NCBI GenBank assembly: GCA_013695765.1
Contig: JACCZW010000155.1
Location: 1 to 64,000, forward strand
Direction: 5' to 3'
Source of the DNA: Gammaproteobacteria bacterium
GTDB taxonomy: Bacteria > Pseudomonadota > Gammaproteobacteria > JACCYU01
Length of the DNA stretch: 64,000 nt
Shown here: positions 8,866 to 20,505 of the stretch, one piece after another
Layout: the number at the start of each line of letters is the position of its first letter
Numbering within the stretch: position 1 is the first letter of the stretch
Translations under genes and position numbers: made by a program
Notes under the pieces: model-generated
The model's input: the letters and a program-made list of their open reading frames with translations, nothing else
Database searches by the model: none
Told to the model about the DNA's origin: nothing

Positions 8866-9171
8866 GTGAACACATTCATAAAGTACCGGCTGCGCCTGTT
8901 TGTCACGGGGCACACGCCTGCCTCGCTGAGCGCGCAGAAAAATCTTCGCAAGCTTTGCGAGGGTGAATTACGAGGCTGGTGCGAGTTTGAGGTGGTGGAC
9001 GTGCTCAAGCAACCGGAATTGGCCGAGGAGGCCCGGATCATCGCCACGCCCACTCTGGTCAAACTGACGCCGGAGCCACAGCGCAAGGTCATCGGCGACC
9101 TGAGCAATCACGACCAGTTGCTGCACGTCCTGGATATGCACCTTCCGGCGTCGGAACCAGCCGGCCACTAA
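8866..9171 (+). CDS. kaiB: KaiB-like circadian clock protein
   Basis: 101-aa thioredoxin-like KaiB. The N-terminal strand RLRLFVTGHTP, VIDV-like VVDVLKQPELAEE and the cis-proline segment IIATPTLVKL match the KaiB family, and IGDLSNHDQLL ends the fold. In cyanobacteria KaiB switches fold and binds the KaiC CI ring. GTG 8866 is used, with GGAGGG upstream. It lies 56 bp before kaiC. No kaiA is nearby, as is normal outside cyanobacteria. Confidence 0.92.
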   Translation: MNTFIKYRLRLFVTGHTPASLSAQKNLRKLCEGELRGWCEFEVVDVLKQPELAEEARIIATPTLVKLTPEPQRKVIGDLSNHDQLLHVLDMHLPASEPAGH

Positions 9172-9227
9172 TCGAACATTGAAATGGCCCGGCTTAAAGC
9201 GGCCCATAACACTTCGAGACAGTTCTT

Positions 9228-10739
9228 ATGAATGCTCAAACGCTTGAAATCGAGAAACTGCCTACGGGTATAGGCGGCTTTGACTACATCTCGTATGGCG
9301 GCTTGCCAAAGCGCCGCACCACCCTGATTGCCGGCACCTCGGGCTCCGGCAAGACCCTGCTGGCGTTACAGTTCCTGCATAACGGTATCGAGCGGTTTCA
9401 CGAAGGCGCGGTACTGGTCACCTTGCAAGAGCAGCCGGAAGACCTTTTCGCCAACGTGCGCAGCCTGGGTTGGGATCTGGCAAGCCACGTGGCGCAAGGC
9501 CGCCTGGAGGTGGTCGACGCCTGCGGCGAGACCCAGGAATACGCGCAGGTCAGCGGTGAATATGATTTGGGCGCGCTGACCGCGCGCATCGAGCACGCCG
9601 TCGGCAAGGTACGGGCAACGCGTCTGATCCTCGGCGGCGCCGGCGCGTTGTTTTCACTGTTCCGCGATCCGCACTTCGTGCGCCGCGCGTTGCGACGGGT
9701 GGTGATGGCGCTGCGGCAACTGGAAGTCACCGCGCTGATAGTCGTGGAACGCACCGACGATGACAAGATGGCGCGCTACGAGGTGGAGGAGTTCGTAGCC
9801 GACAACGTCGTCATCCTGCGCAACCGTCTGGATAATGAGCGGCGGCGACGCACCGCGGAGGTGCTGAAATTCCGCGGCAGCTTTCATCAGAAGGGTGAAT
9901 TTTCCTTCACCATCGATCCCGTGGACGGCATCGATATCTCCCCGATCTCAAGCCTCGCGAGCAGCGCGGAAGCCGCCACTACGCGCATCAGCCTGGGCGT
10001 CCCGGAACTTGACCAGATGTGTGGCGGCGGCGTATATCGTGACAACATCGTGCTGGTGAGTGGTGCGACGGGTACCGGCAAGACCTTGATGGTTACCGAG
10101 TTTATCGACTCTGGTATCCAGGCGGGAGAGCGCTCGCTACTGTTCAGTTTCGAAGAAGACCGCGAACAACTCGTGCGTAACGCGTCGAATTGGGGAGTCG
10201 ACCTCGGGGCCGCCGAGGCAGGCGGACTCCTGAAGATATTCAGCGAATACCCGGAACGGCGCGGAATGGAGGATCATCTCATCCACATGCGGCGCGCGAT
10301 ACAGGACTTCAAACCGGAGCGGGTCGCAATCGACAGTATCTCGTCCATGGAGCAGTCCGCCAACGCCCGCTCGTTCCGTGAGTTCATACTGGGCGTAATC
10401 AGCTATCTGAAGGTCAAGCGCATCGCGGGGATGCTGATCCACAGCAGCACCGAAGTCATCGGGAACCCGCCCCTCAATGACGCCTACGCCTCGACCATAG
10501 CGGATGTCATCGTGGCGCTGCGGTATGTTGAGGAGGGCGGCGCCGTGCGGCGCGCGCTGACCGTGCTCAAGATGCGTGGCTCGCAGCATGACAAGAGAAT
10601 CCGCGAGTACGACATTGACGGCGACGGCATGCACATCAAGGAACTGCACGGCGGCGAGAAAGGCATTGGCAGCGGCGCGGCCCCATCCGCGCCGCAAAGC
10701 GACGCCGCGCTGGGCGCAAGCGCGCAGAAGCGCGAGTAA
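9228..10739 (+). CDS. kaiC: KaiC-family two-domain RecA-like ATPase with degenerate CI site
   Basis: 503-aa KaiC with two RecA-like domains. CI Walker A is GTSGSGKT (36-43), CII Walker A is GATGTGKT (279-286). CII keeps the catalytic Glu pair (309-310), the Walker B Asp (VAIDS, Asp369) and the Ser-Thr phosphorylation pair at 422-423 (YASTIAD). CI looks altered: the FEE motif reads LQEQ (Gln67-Glu68), and the Walker B Asp of SIDS is replaced by Gly136 (LILGG). The C-terminal tail shows no resemblance to the KaiA-binding tail. Likely co-transcribed with kaiB and the following GGDEF gene. Confidence 0.9.
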   Translation: MNAQTLEIEKLPTGIGGFDYISYGGLPKRRTTLIAGTSGSGKTLLALQFLHNGIERFHEGAVLVTLQEQPEDLFANVRSLGWDLASHVAQGRLEVVDACGETQEYAQVSGEYDLGALTARIEHAVGKVRATRLILGGAGALFSLFRDPHFVRRALRRVVMALRQLEVTALIVVERTDDDKMARYEVEEFVADNVVILRNRLDNERRRRTAEVLKFRGSFHQKGEFSFTIDPVDGIDISPISSLASSAEAATTRISLGVPELDQMCGGGVYRDNIVLVSGATGTGKTLMVTEFIDSGIQAGERSLLFSFEEDREQLVRNASNWGVDLGAAEAGGLLKIFSEYPERRGMEDHLIHMRRAIQDFKPERVAIDSISSMEQSANARSFREFILGVISYLKVKRIAGMLIHSSTEVIGNPPLNDAYASTIADVIVALRYVEEGGAVRRALTVLKMRGSQHDKRIREYDIDGDGMHIKELHGGEKGIGSGAAPSAPQSDAALGASAQKRE

Positions 10740-10742
10740 CCG

Positions 10743-11989
10743 ATGGACGAGTCGTCCGCTTTGTCGCTCGGCCTGCTGCTGATCGCGGAGACACCCGCGG
10801 ATGCGGACTGGCTGCGCCAGCACATCGCCGACTGGCCATCGTCGCGGCCGCTCCTCGAACATGTGGCCGACACGCAAAGCGCGTGCGCGCGGCTCGCGGC
10901 GAACGATGTCGATGTAGTGATACTGGTGCTGCACGACGCCTCGCCGACCGATCTTGAGGTACGTCTCAAACCGGTAGCGCGCCTGCGCAAAGCCAACGCC
11001 GGGATCACGGTGCTGGTACTGACCGATTTCGAACCCGATGAACACGCCGCCGCGCGGATACTCCAGTCTGCCAACGACTATCTCGTCAAGCATCAACTCT
11101 CGCCATGGTCGCTGACGCGATCGATTCGCGTGGCGGGCAAATATCACGGTTTGCAGCGGCAGTTACTCGATGTCCTGGGCGCGAGCCCCGATGGCATGAT
11201 CGTCGTCGATGAGGATGGCCGCGTGCTTTACGTCAATCAGGCCGGCGCCCGGATGTTCGGGCGCGTACCTTCCGATCTGCAAGGCGAGCTGTTTGGCTAT
11301 CCCGTCGCCGGCGCCGACCGCACCGAGCTCGATATCGGCACCGAACACACCGCCGAGATGCGCGTGGTAGACGTGGAATGGTCGGGAGATCGCGCGCACC
11401 GATCACGCTGCGCGACGTGACGGAGCGCAAACATCAGGAGCAGCGGCTGACCTACATGGCCGGGCACGACTCGCTCACCGGACTGATGACCCGAGACCGA
11501 TTCTGCGAGGAATTGACAGCGGCGGTAGCTCGCGCGCAACGCAAACACTCAAGGCTCGCGGTGCTGTTTATGGACCTTGACGGTTTCAAGGCCGTTAACG
11601 ATACCTACGGCCACGAGCAGGGCGATGCGCTGCTCACGGCGTTTGCGCGGCGCCTGTCCTTCGCCTGCCGGACGGGTGAATTCGTGGGCCGGCTGGGTGG
11701 CGACGAGTTCACCCTGATGGCCGAAGACCTCACCGCGGGTGACGAAATGCTTATGGCGCAACGTATTCTGAAAGTGCTCTCCAGGCCGTTCGATCTGGCC
11801 GGCGCTTCTTTTAAGGTTCCTGTCAGCATCGGTATCGCCGTCTATCCAGAAGGCGGGAGCACGGCCGACGAACTGCTCGCTTCGGCGGATTCCGCCATGT
11901 ATGTCGCCAAGCAGTCCGGTGGCAACGCGTACCGTGAGTATGCCCGCGAAATCGATGACACTCGGGCGCTGCGCCACCGGCCGGTGTAA
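10743..11989 (+). pseudogene. PAS-GGDEF diguanylate cyclase with a single-base frameshift
   Basis: Two overlapping frames make one protein. Frame one (10743-11420) gives a receiver-like N-terminus (VVILVLHDASP) and a PAS domain from about residue 140. Frame two, open through 11989, begins at the PAS end (PITLRDVTERK) and contains a full GGDEF domain with GRLGGDEF. The switch lies near 11390-11405 in a GC-alternating stretch and is explained by loss of one base. The inhibitory I-site RxxD reads RTGE. It starts 3 bp after kaiC, so c-di-GMP output of the Kai module is suggested if the gene works. A sequencing error is possible. Confidence 0.75.
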
Positions 11990-12155
11990 CGTTTTGTGCG
12001 CCGTCCCGCAGGCCTGGTATCAGAAATCAGGCGTCAGGGCTGATCCTGCCCGTACGCATCTTTGGGTCAGGCGCAAAATTTCGTTTGCGGCGCATTAACG
12101 TATATCATCCACGCTTTTCTTTTTCTCTCAAGCCTTCCACTCACAATCCTATTTT

Positions 12156-12989
12156 TTGCTGGAGTCGATCATCGAGCAGCAACCCACCCCGCAAGAGCCG
12201 CTGGTGGCTGTGCGCAACCTGCATTTCGCGCGCGGCGACCGGCCGATCTTCAATGATCTGAGCCTTGACATTCCGCACGGCAAGATCACCGCGTTGATGG
12301 GTCCCAGCGGCACCGGCAAGACCACCTTGCTGAGGCTGATCGGCGGGCAACTCAAGCCATCGCGCGGCACCGTGCACGTGGACGGACAGAACGTGCACAA
12401 ATTGCGCCGCGGCGCGTTATACGAATTGCGCAAGCGCATGGGCATGCTGTTTCAGACCGGCGCGCTGCTGACCGACCTCAACGTGTTCGAAAACGTCGCC
12501 TACCCGCTGCGCGAACACACGAAACTGTCCGAAGAACTGGTGCGCGATCTGGTGCTGATAAAGCTCGAAGCGGTGGGCTTGCGCGGCGCGCGCGGCATGA
12601 TGCCGAGCGAACTTTCGGGCGGTATGGCGCGGAGGGTGGCGCTGGCCCGCGCGGTGGTGCTGGACCCGATGATGATCATGTACGATGAACCATTCACGGG
12701 TCTGGACCCGATCACCAAGGGCACCATCGTGACACTCATTAAACAGCTTAGCCAGACTTTGGGGCTCACCAGCGTGGTCGTGTCCCATGACGTGGAGGAG
12801 ACCTTGGGCATAGCGGATTATATTTACGTCATCGCGGAAGGGCGGGTCATCGAGGCCGGCGATGCCCGCGCGTTGACCGACAGCACATCGGACTGGGTGC
12901 AGCAGTTCCTGCATGGCCGGCCCGATGGTCCCATGCCGTTTCACTATCCGGCGCGGGACTACGCGCAAGAACTGCTGGACGGACGCTGA
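12156..12989 (+). CDS. mlaF: Phospholipid ABC transporter ATP-binding protein MlaF
   Basis: 277-aa ATPase of the Mla system, which keeps outer-membrane lipid asymmetry. Walker A is GPSGTGKTT, the signature is ELSGGMARR, Walker B runs into [11 protein letters not shown], and the H-loop is VVSHD. TTG 12156 was chosen because the family N-terminus aligns from there; no clear Shine-Dalgarno is seen, and a GTG 16 codons later is an alternative. It is first of mlaFEDCB. Confidence 0.94.
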   Translation: MLESIIEQQPTPQEPLVAVRNLHFARGDRPIFNDLSLDIPHGKITALMGPSGTGKTTLLRLIGGQLKPSRGTVHVDGQNVHKLRRGALYELRKRMGMLFQTGALLTDLNVFENVAYPLREHTKLSEELVRDLVLIKLEAVGLRGARGMMPSELSGGMARRVALARAVVLDPMMIMYDEPFTGLDPITKGTIVTLIKQLSQTLGLTSVVVSHDVEETLGIADYIYVIAEGRVIEAGDARALTDSTSDWVQQFLHGRPDGPMPFHYPARDYAQELLDGR

Positions 12990-13041
12990 TACGCCATGGA
13001 CACTCCTGTGCAAACAATCGGCCGCCCGATTTAAACACGAC

Positions 13042-13827
13042 ATGCTGGACACGATCGCAAGTCTAGGCCGCTGGGGCTTGAACGTATTCGAGCGGCTCGG
13101 TCGCGGGCATATTTTTCTGCTACGCGTGCTGGCCAGTCTGGGCAGTGTGGTGGTACGCCCCGGCCTGGTGGTGCGGGAACTGTATTCGGTCGGCGTGCTG
13201 TCGTTCCTTATTATTCTCGTCTCCGGCCTGTTCGTGGGCATGGTGCTTGGGCTGCAGGGTTACGTCACCTTGTCGACTTTCGGTGCGGAGAACTCGTTGG
13301 GCGTGGTAGTGGCGCTGTCGCTGGTGCGGGAACTGGGACCCGTAGTCACGGCATTGCTTTTCGCGGGCCGCGCGGGCTCGGCGCTGACGGCCGAGATCGG
13401 TCTCATGAAAGCGACCGAACAGTTGTCCGCGATGGAAATGATGGCCGTGGATCCGATCAGAAGAGTCGTGGCGCCGCGCTTCCTGGCGAGCATCATCGCG
13501 ATGCCGTTGCTGGCCGCCATCTTCAGCGCGATCGGCGTTTACGGCGGGATGTTCGTAGGGGTCGGTCTGCTGGGTGTCGATCCGGGTTCGTACTGGTCGC
13601 AGATGCAGGCCGCGGTGGACCTTAACGCAGATATCGTAAACGGAGTGATCAAGAGCGTTGCGTTCGGCTTCGTCGCCGCATGGATCGCCGTTTTCGAGGG
13701 TTACGACGCCGTGCCCACTTCCGAGGGCGTCAGCCGCGCCACCACGCGCACCGTAGTTCACACCGCGCTGGCGGTGCTGTGGCTGGATTTCATCCTGACC
13801 GCGCTGATGTTCGGCGATCCGGCATGA
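13042..13827 (+). CDS. mlaE: Phospholipid ABC transporter permease MlaE
   Basis: 261-aa multi-span permease of the MlaE/YrbE family. Typical are [38 protein letters not shown] and [14 protein letters not shown], with four to five hydrophobic segments. ATG 13042 ([12 protein letters not shown]) matches the family start and length; the longer frame overlapping mlaF is not needed. It forms the membrane core with MlaF. Confidence 0.95.
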   Translation: MLDTIASLGRWGLNVFERLGRGHIFLLRVLASLGSVVVRPGLVVRELYSVGVLSFLIILVSGLFVGMVLGLQGYVTLSTFGAENSLGVVVALSLVRELGPVVTALLFAGRAGSALTAEIGLMKATEQLSAMEMMAVDPIRRVVAPRFLASIIAMPLLAAIFSAIGVYGGMFVGVGLLGVDPGSYWSQMQAAVDLNADIVNGVIKSVAFGFVAAWIAVFEGYDAVPTSEGVSRATTRTVVHTALAVLWLDFILTALMFGDPA

Positions 13828-13879
13828 TGCTGGCCCTCGCGCGCCTGCGCACGTCGATACCACAGACCGCCATGGATAT

Positions 13880-14341
13880 ATGATGATGAAGCGTTCGCTT
13901 GAAGTTCTGGTTGGAGTATTCGTGGCGGCGGGCTTAGCCGCCCTGCTGACTTTAGCCATGCAGGTCAGCAATCTCAGCAGTCTGGACACCGGCAGCGGTT
14001 ATCAGGTTACCGCCTTTTTCGAAAACATCGGCGGCCTGAAGGCGGGCGCGCCCGTGACGATCTCCGGTGTGACGGTCGGGCGCGTCGCCAGCATACGTTA
14101 TAATGCGGATCGTTATATGGCCGAGATCACCATGGACATTGCCCCGCAACACGATTATCTCCCCTTCGATACGAGCGCCAGCATTTACACGGCGGGGCTG
14201 CTGGGCGAACAGTACATAGCGCTGGAGCCGGGCGGCTCGCTAGAAAACCTGAAGGATGGCGATAACATCGAATTCACGCAGTCGGCGCTGGTGCTCGAAG
14301 AGATCATCGGCGATCTGATGGTGAAGATGACCACCAACTGA
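13880..14341 (+). CDS. mlaD: Outer membrane lipid asymmetry protein MlaD
   Basis: 153-aa MCE-domain protein anchored by one N-terminal helix (LEVLVGVFVAAGLAALLTLAM). The MCE core has GGLKAGAPVTISGVTVGRV and LLGEQYIALEPGG. It forms the hexameric periplasmic ring on MlaE that passes phospholipid to MlaC. Three consecutive ATG codons start the gene at 13880, 13883 and 13886; the true one cannot be chosen. It lies 52 bp after mlaE. Confidence 0.94.
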   Translation: MMMKRSLEVLVGVFVAAGLAALLTLAMQVSNLSSLDTGSGYQVTAFFENIGGLKAGAPVTISGVTVGRVASIRYNADRYMAEITMDIAPQHDYLPFDTSASIYTAGLLGEQYIALEPGGSLENLKDGDNIEFTQSALVLEEIIGDLMVKMTTN

Positions 14342-14450
14342 ATGAAACCCCAATATGAATGAAACCAATGGGCGCGCGACGCATCTCAGCCTCGCGAGTG
14401 GCCGCTCGGCCGCCACCGACCCTCGTTCACTCAACCACAGTTTACCCAAT

Positions 14451-15116
14451 ATGAGAGCAAGCACAACCATGCACACCCACGGCTCCGCAATAACCCTGTT
14501 GCTGACCAGTTTTCTGGCGCTGGCCGTCACGGTTAGCGCACCATTGTCCGCGGCGACAAAGGAACCGGACGAGATCGTCCAGGAAACCTCCGACCATGTC
14601 CTGGAGCTCATTAATAACAGGGGGGAAGAGCTGGAGAATGACCCCGAGGCGCGCATGCGGCTGATCGACGAAATCATCCTTCCCATCATCGACTTCCCGG
14701 TGTTTTCGCAGCTCGTGCTGGCCACGGACTGGAGGACCGCCACCCCGGAACAACGCACGCAGTTCATGGGCGCGTTCAAGAGCATGATGGCGCGCACCTA
14801 TACCAAATCGCTGTCTGACTACGCCGGTACACGGTTCAACGTGCTGCCCGCGCGCGGCGAGCAACGCGAGGATTATCGTACTGTAAACACCGAGATCCGT
14901 ACGGGTCAGGGCCTGTCACCGCTCAGGGTCGATTACAGCTTCCGGTTCAACGAAGGTCAATGGAAAGTTTACGATCTGGTCATCGATGGTCTGAGTCTGG
15001 TCAAGAACTTCCGCTCAAGCTTCGGCAACGAAATCAATCGCAACGGTCTGGACGCGCTGATAACGCGCCTCAAGCGCGGCGGCGAGGGACTGACGCCGCA
15101 AGGCGCGGCGCCGTGA
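14451..15116 (+). CDS. mlaC: Phospholipid-binding periplasmic protein MlaC
   Basis: 221-aa periplasmic lipid shuttle of the MlaC/Ttg2D family. An N-terminal Sec signal (ITLLLTSFLALAVTVSAPLSAA) is followed by the NTF2-like lipid-binding domain. Family motifs include the ILPIIDFPVFSQLVLATDW region and VYDLVIDGLSLVKNFRSSF. ATG 14451 is used; ATG 14469 is an alternative that still leaves a good signal peptide. The stop overlaps the mlaB start. Confidence 0.92.
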   Translation: MRASTTMHTHGSAITLLLTSFLALAVTVSAPLSAATKEPDEIVQETSDHVLELINNRGEELENDPEARMRLIDEIILPIIDFPVFSQLVLATDWRTATPEQRTQFMGAFKSMMARTYTKSLSDYAGTRFNVLPARGEQREDYRTVNTEIRTGQGLSPLRVDYSFRFNEGQWKVYDLVIDGLSLVKNFRSSFGNEINRNGLDALITRLKRGGEGLTPQGAAP

Positions 15117-15469
15117 TCACCGCCTCTCTCGTCGCGCAAGGCAACGGACGCTTTGCTGTCGAGGGCGACTTGAGCTTCACCACGGCGCCGGGGCTATGGG
15201 CGCAGTCTAACGAAGCATTCGCACTCGCCGGTGATCGGGTAATCGCCATCGATCTTGACAAGGCGGGGCGCGCGGACAGCGCCGGGCTGGCGTTGCTGGT
15301 GGCGTGGACGCGCTGGGCGCGGGAGCGATCGCGGTCGATACGCTTCTTGAACGCACCATCACAGGTCGCCTCGCTCGCTGGCGCCAACAAACTCGGCGAA
15401 CTGCTGGGGTTGCAAGGCCCCGGATCCGGCACCAGTCACGCGGGAGCACACACGGCACAACCCGGTTAA
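15113..15469 (+). CDS. mlaB: STAS-domain protein MlaB
   Basis: 118-aa STAS protein that binds and stabilises MlaF in the Mla transporter. The STAS core with DLDKAGRADSAGLALL carries the conserved Asp-Ser. The start is GTG 15113, overlapping the mlaC TGA as GTGA; the longer frame inside mlaC is a shadow. The short C-terminal tail is Gly/Ala-rich. The ibaG/bolA gene often found before murA is missing. Confidence 0.85.
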   Translation: MITASLVAQGNGRFAVEGDLSFTTAPGLWAQSNEAFALAGDRVIAIDLDKAGRADSAGLALLVAWTRWARERSRSIRFLNAPSQVASLAGANKLGELLGLQGPGSGTSHAGAHTAQPG

Positions 15470-17075
<1,606 letters not shown>

Positions 17076-17079
<4 letters not shown>

Positions 17080-17291
17080 ACAAACATAGTCGCGTCAAGC
17101 TAGTCCACGAAGGTCAGTATCTTGCGGAAGTCAAGGTCGAACTGCTTGTGACGGACGCCGACTGGGCGCCTTATTTATCGGTCGCGGACGCGTACAGGCT
17201 CGATGATGTACGGGAGGCATTGAGAAAAGGGGCTATTTCGACGGCCGCCCGGTATGGCCGCATCTTCAGTCTTACGCCAGTCGCCGTATGA
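17076..17291 (+). CDS. Small protein paired with the DUF4258 gene
   Basis: 71-aa hypothetical protein. GTG 17076 has a strong AGGAGG seven bases upstream and overlaps the DUF4258 stop as GTGA, so the two are translationally coupled. The sequence is mostly hydrophilic with a possible short helical C-terminal part (RLDDVREALRKGAIS). No Cys motif of the YgiT type is seen. Toxin-antitoxin-like pairing is suggested by layout only. Confidence 0.65.
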
Positions 17292-17407
17292 CCTGTGCTC
17301 CGGCCTTTGGATTACACGTATTGACTAAGAATCTTCACCTCCGATTTTTCTAGAACGCAGTGGCTTGAAAGCGATTCAGCATACCGTCAGGAACAATCCA
17401 TCGAAAC

Positions 17408-18064
17408 GTGATATCTGACCCGTTAACCATCGCACTGCCCAAGGGCAGAGTCAGCGAGGAATGTCTGCCGTTGCTGGCGGCGGCGGGTATTGTGCCGCTC
17501 GATGACCCGCGCACGAGTCGCAAGCTGATCCTGGAGACGAACGTCAACGGGCTTAAATTAATCATCCTGCGCGCCGCCGACGTGCCGACCTATGTACAAT
17601 ACGGCGCCGCCGAGCTGGGTGTGACGGGCAAAGACGTGTTGATGGAGCACGGCGGCGACGGCATCTACGAACCGCTGGACTTGGGGATTGCCCGCTGCCG
17701 CATGGTGGTCGCGGGGCGCGAGCACGCACCGCCGGTGGAGGGCCGCCTGCGAGTGGCTACCAAATACGTTAACTGCACGCGGCGTTATTACGCGCAACAG
17801 GGCATGCAGGTGGAGATCATCAAGCTGTACGGGTCCATGGAACTGGCGCCGCTGGTGGGCCTGGCTGATCGCATCGTCGATCTGGTGGACACAGGCAATA
17901 CGCTCAAGGCCAACGGTTTGACACCACTGGAACACATCGCCGACATCAGCTCGCGCTTGATTGTTAACAAGGCGGCCATGAAAATGAAGCATGCGCGGGT
18001 GAAGCATTTCATCGAGTTGCTGCGCGCGGCGCGCGAAACCGGTCGCCAGGTGACCGATATTTAA
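17408..18064 (+). CDS. hisG: ATP phosphoribosyltransferase catalytic subunit, short form
   Basis: 218-aa short-form HisG catalysing the first step of histidine synthesis. Motifs: [29 protein letters not shown] and [14 protein letters not shown]. Short HisG lacks the C-terminal regulatory domain and needs HisZ, which is not in the window. GTG 17408 is the start. The 116 bp before it hold no gene and presumably its promoter. Confidence 0.95.
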   Translation: MISDPLTIALPKGRVSEECLPLLAAAGIVPLDDPRTSRKLILETNVNGLKLIILRAADVPTYVQYGAAELGVTGKDVLMEHGGDGIYEPLDLGIARCRMVVAGREHAPPVEGRLRVATKYVNCTRRYYAQQGMQVEIIKLYGSMELAPLVGLADRIVDLVDTGNTLKANGLTPLEHIADISSRLIVNKAAMKMKHARVKHFIELLRAARETGRQVTDI

Positions 18065-18083
18065 GTAACTTACGGACCGCACC

Positions 18084-19154
18084 ATGAAATACCAGACCGA
18101 CGACCTGCGCATCCGGGGCTTGAGCGAGCTCGCCACACCGCTGCAGATCCACGGCGAATACCCCATCTCGGAGCAGGCAGCAAAGACTGTGTTCGAGACG
18201 CGCGAGCAGATTCATCGCATCCTGCACGGCCAGGACGATCGGCTGCTGGCCGTGGTCGGCCCGTGCTCGATTCACGACCCGCAAGCCGCGCTCGACTATG
18301 CAAGGCGCCTGCTGCCCGTGCGTGAGGCCCTCGTGCGGGACGTGCTGGTGGTGATGCGCGTCTATTTCGAAAAACCGCGGACCACCGTGGGCTGGAAGGG
18401 CCTGATCAACGACCCGAAGCTCGACGGTAGCTTCAAAATCAACACGGGCTTACGGCTCGCACGCGAGCTGCTGCTGAACCTGAACGACATGGGCATGCCG
18501 GCGGGCACCGAATATCTGGACGTGATCAGCCCGCAATACGTGGCCGATCTCATCAGCTGGGGCGCGATCGGCGCGCGCACCACCGAAAGTCAGGTGCACC
18601 GCGAGCTCGCCTCGGGGCTGTCCTGCCCGGTCGGCTTCAAGAATGGCACCGACGGCAGCGTACAAGTAGCCGTGGACGCCATCCGTTCGGCCTCGCAGCC
18701 GCATCGTTTCCTGTCCATGACCAAGGAAGGACGCTCGGCGATCTTCTCCACCGCCGGCAATCGAGACTGCCACGTTATTCTACGCGGGGGTGCCAGCACC
18801 AACTACGATGCGGACAGCATCAACGAAGCCGGTGAACTGCTGGCGAAAAGCGGCCTGCAGCCGCGTCTGATGGTGGATTGCAGCCACGCCAACAGCCGCA
18901 AACTGCATCAGAATCAGATAGAAGTCGGTCAGACCTTAAGCGAGCAAGTCGCCGGCGGCGACGACCGCATCATCGGCGTCATGATCGAGAGTCATCTGGT
19001 GGCCGGCCGGCAGAATGTCGGCGAAGGCAAACCGCTGATCTACGGGCAAAGCATTACGGATGCCTGTCTCGGCTGGGAGGATACGCAACCGCTGCTTGCG
19101 CATTTCGCCGAGGCCATCCAGGCTCGGCGAAGCCGCCTGCGCGCCAGCGCCTGA
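18084..19154 (+). CDS. 3-deoxy-7-phosphoheptulonate synthase (class I DAHP synthase)
   Basis: 356-aa AroF/AroG/AroH-type enzyme joining PEP and erythrose 4-phosphate at the entry to the shikimate pathway. Motifs include [38 protein letters not shown] and [10 protein letters not shown]. Which feedback type it is cannot be decided. It sits between hisG and hisD with a short gap on each side, an unusual aromatic gene inside a his run. ATG 18084. Confidence 0.95.
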   Translation: MKYQTDDLRIRGLSELATPLQIHGEYPISEQAAKTVFETREQIHRILHGQDDRLLAVVGPCSIHDPQAALDYARRLLPVREALVRDVLVVMRVYFEKPRTTVGWKGLINDPKLDGSFKINTGLRLARELLLNLNDMGMPAGTEYLDVISPQYVADLISWGAIGARTTESQVHRELASGLSCPVGFKNGTDGSVQVAVDAIRSASQPHRFLSMTKEGRSAIFSTAGNRDCHVILRGGASTNYDADSINEAGELLAKSGLQPRLMVDCSHANSRKLHQNQIEVGQTLSEQVAGGDDRIIGVMIESHLVAGRQNVGEGKPLIYGQSITDACLGWEDTQPLLAHFAEAIQARRSRLRASA

Positions 19155-19161
19155 TACCACC

Positions 19162-20463
19162 GTGCCCGACATCAGTCGTCTCGATTCCGCGCAGGCTGAT
19201 TTTAAAGCGCGCTTCACCGCGCTGCTGACAACAGGCCCGGGCGCCGAGCGCGAGGTGTGGGATCAAGTACGGGCGATCGTGGACGACGTGCGCGACCGCG
19301 GCGATGCGGCGCTGCTGGAATACACCCGCCGCTTCGATCAATACGAGGTCGCCCACGCGCGGAATCTGGAGATTCCGCATGCGCGTCTGCAAGGCGCGCT
19401 GGACGCGCTGCCTTCCGCGCCGCGTCAGGCGCTGGAAACCGCTGCCAGGCGCCTGACGGTCTACGCCGAACACCAGAAGCTCGCGCCTTTCGAATACACC
19501 GAAGACGACGGCACGCGGCTGGGTCAGCAGGTCACGCCGCTGGATCGGGTTGGGCTTTACGTGCCGGGGGGCAAGGCGGCGTATCCCTCCACCCTGCTGA
19601 TGAACGCCATTCCGGCACGCGTCGCCGGCGTAAAAGAACTGATTATGACTGTGCCAACCCCTAAAGGCGTGGTGAGTGACATGGTGCTGGCCATCGCGGC
19701 CTTCATGCGGGTGGATCGCGTATTCACGGTGGGCGGCGCGCAAGCCGTAGCAGCACTTGCTTACGGCACCGAGACAATTCCTGCTGTAGACAAAATTGTC
19801 GGCCCCGGCAACACGTATGTCGCGACCGCCAAGCGGCTGGTGTTCGGCGCGGTGGGCATCGACATGATCGCGGGACCGACCGAGATCATGGTGGTCTGCG
19901 ATGGACAGGTGGATCCCGACTGGACCGCCATGGACCTGTTCTCGCAGGCCGAACACGAGGAATTCGCCGGTGCGGTGCTGCTGTGCCCGGACAGCGATTA
20001 TCTGGAGAAGGTCGCGCGTGCCATGGATAAGTTACTGCCGACCATGCCGCGCGCCGACATCATCCGCGCCGCGCTGCGCAACCGCGGTGCGCTGATTCAC
20101 GTGCGCGATCTGGAAGAAGCCGCCGCATGGGTCAACTTCGCCGCGCCCGAACACTTGCAACTGGCGGTCGCCGACCCCGAAACGCTGGCGAAAAAAATTC
20201 GCCATGCCGGCGCGATATTCTTAGGCAATCACAGCCCCGAAGCACTGGGCGACTACTGCGCGGGCCCCAACCACGTGCTCCCCACCGGTCGCACGGCGCG
20301 CTTCTCGTCGCCCCTTGGCGTGTACGACTTCCAGAAGCGCAGCAGCGTGATCCATTGTTCGCCGCGCGGCGCGGCGACACTGGCGCCCGTCGCCGCGATC
20401 CTGGCGCGCGAGGAAGGGCTGGTCGCGCACGCGGAGTCCGCCGAGTATCGCGGCAGGAACTGA
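19162..20463 (+). CDS. hisD: Histidinol dehydrogenase
   Basis: 433-aa zinc enzyme for the last two steps of histidine synthesis. Motifs: [33 protein letters not shown]-like [14 protein letters not shown] and the catalytic Glu-His of [12 protein letters not shown] 19162 lies 8 bp after the DAHP synthase stop; the longer overlapping frame has no family homology upstream. Length equals the usual 434 aa. Confidence 0.95.
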   Translation: MPDISRLDSAQADFKARFTALLTTGPGAEREVWDQVRAIVDDVRDRGDAALLEYTRRFDQYEVAHARNLEIPHARLQGALDALPSAPRQALETAARRLTVYAEHQKLAPFEYTEDDGTRLGQQVTPLDRVGLYVPGGKAAYPSTLLMNAIPARVAGVKELIMTVPTPKGVVSDMVLAIAAFMRVDRVFTVGGAQAVAALAYGTETIPAVDKIVGPGNTYVATAKRLVFGAVGIDMIAGPTEIMVVCDGQVDPDWTAMDLFSQAEHEEFAGAVLLCPDSDYLEKVARAMDKLLPTMPRADIIRAALRNRGALIHVRDLEEAAAWVNFAAPEHLQLAVADPETLAKKIRHAGAIFLGNHSPEALGDYCAGPNHVLPTGRTARFSSPLGVYDFQKRSSVIHCSPRGAATLAPVAAILAREEGLVAHAESAEYRGRN

Positions 20464-20505
20464 TGGGGCGTGTACGCACACGGACTTTCAATCTGAACCG
20501 TTGAC

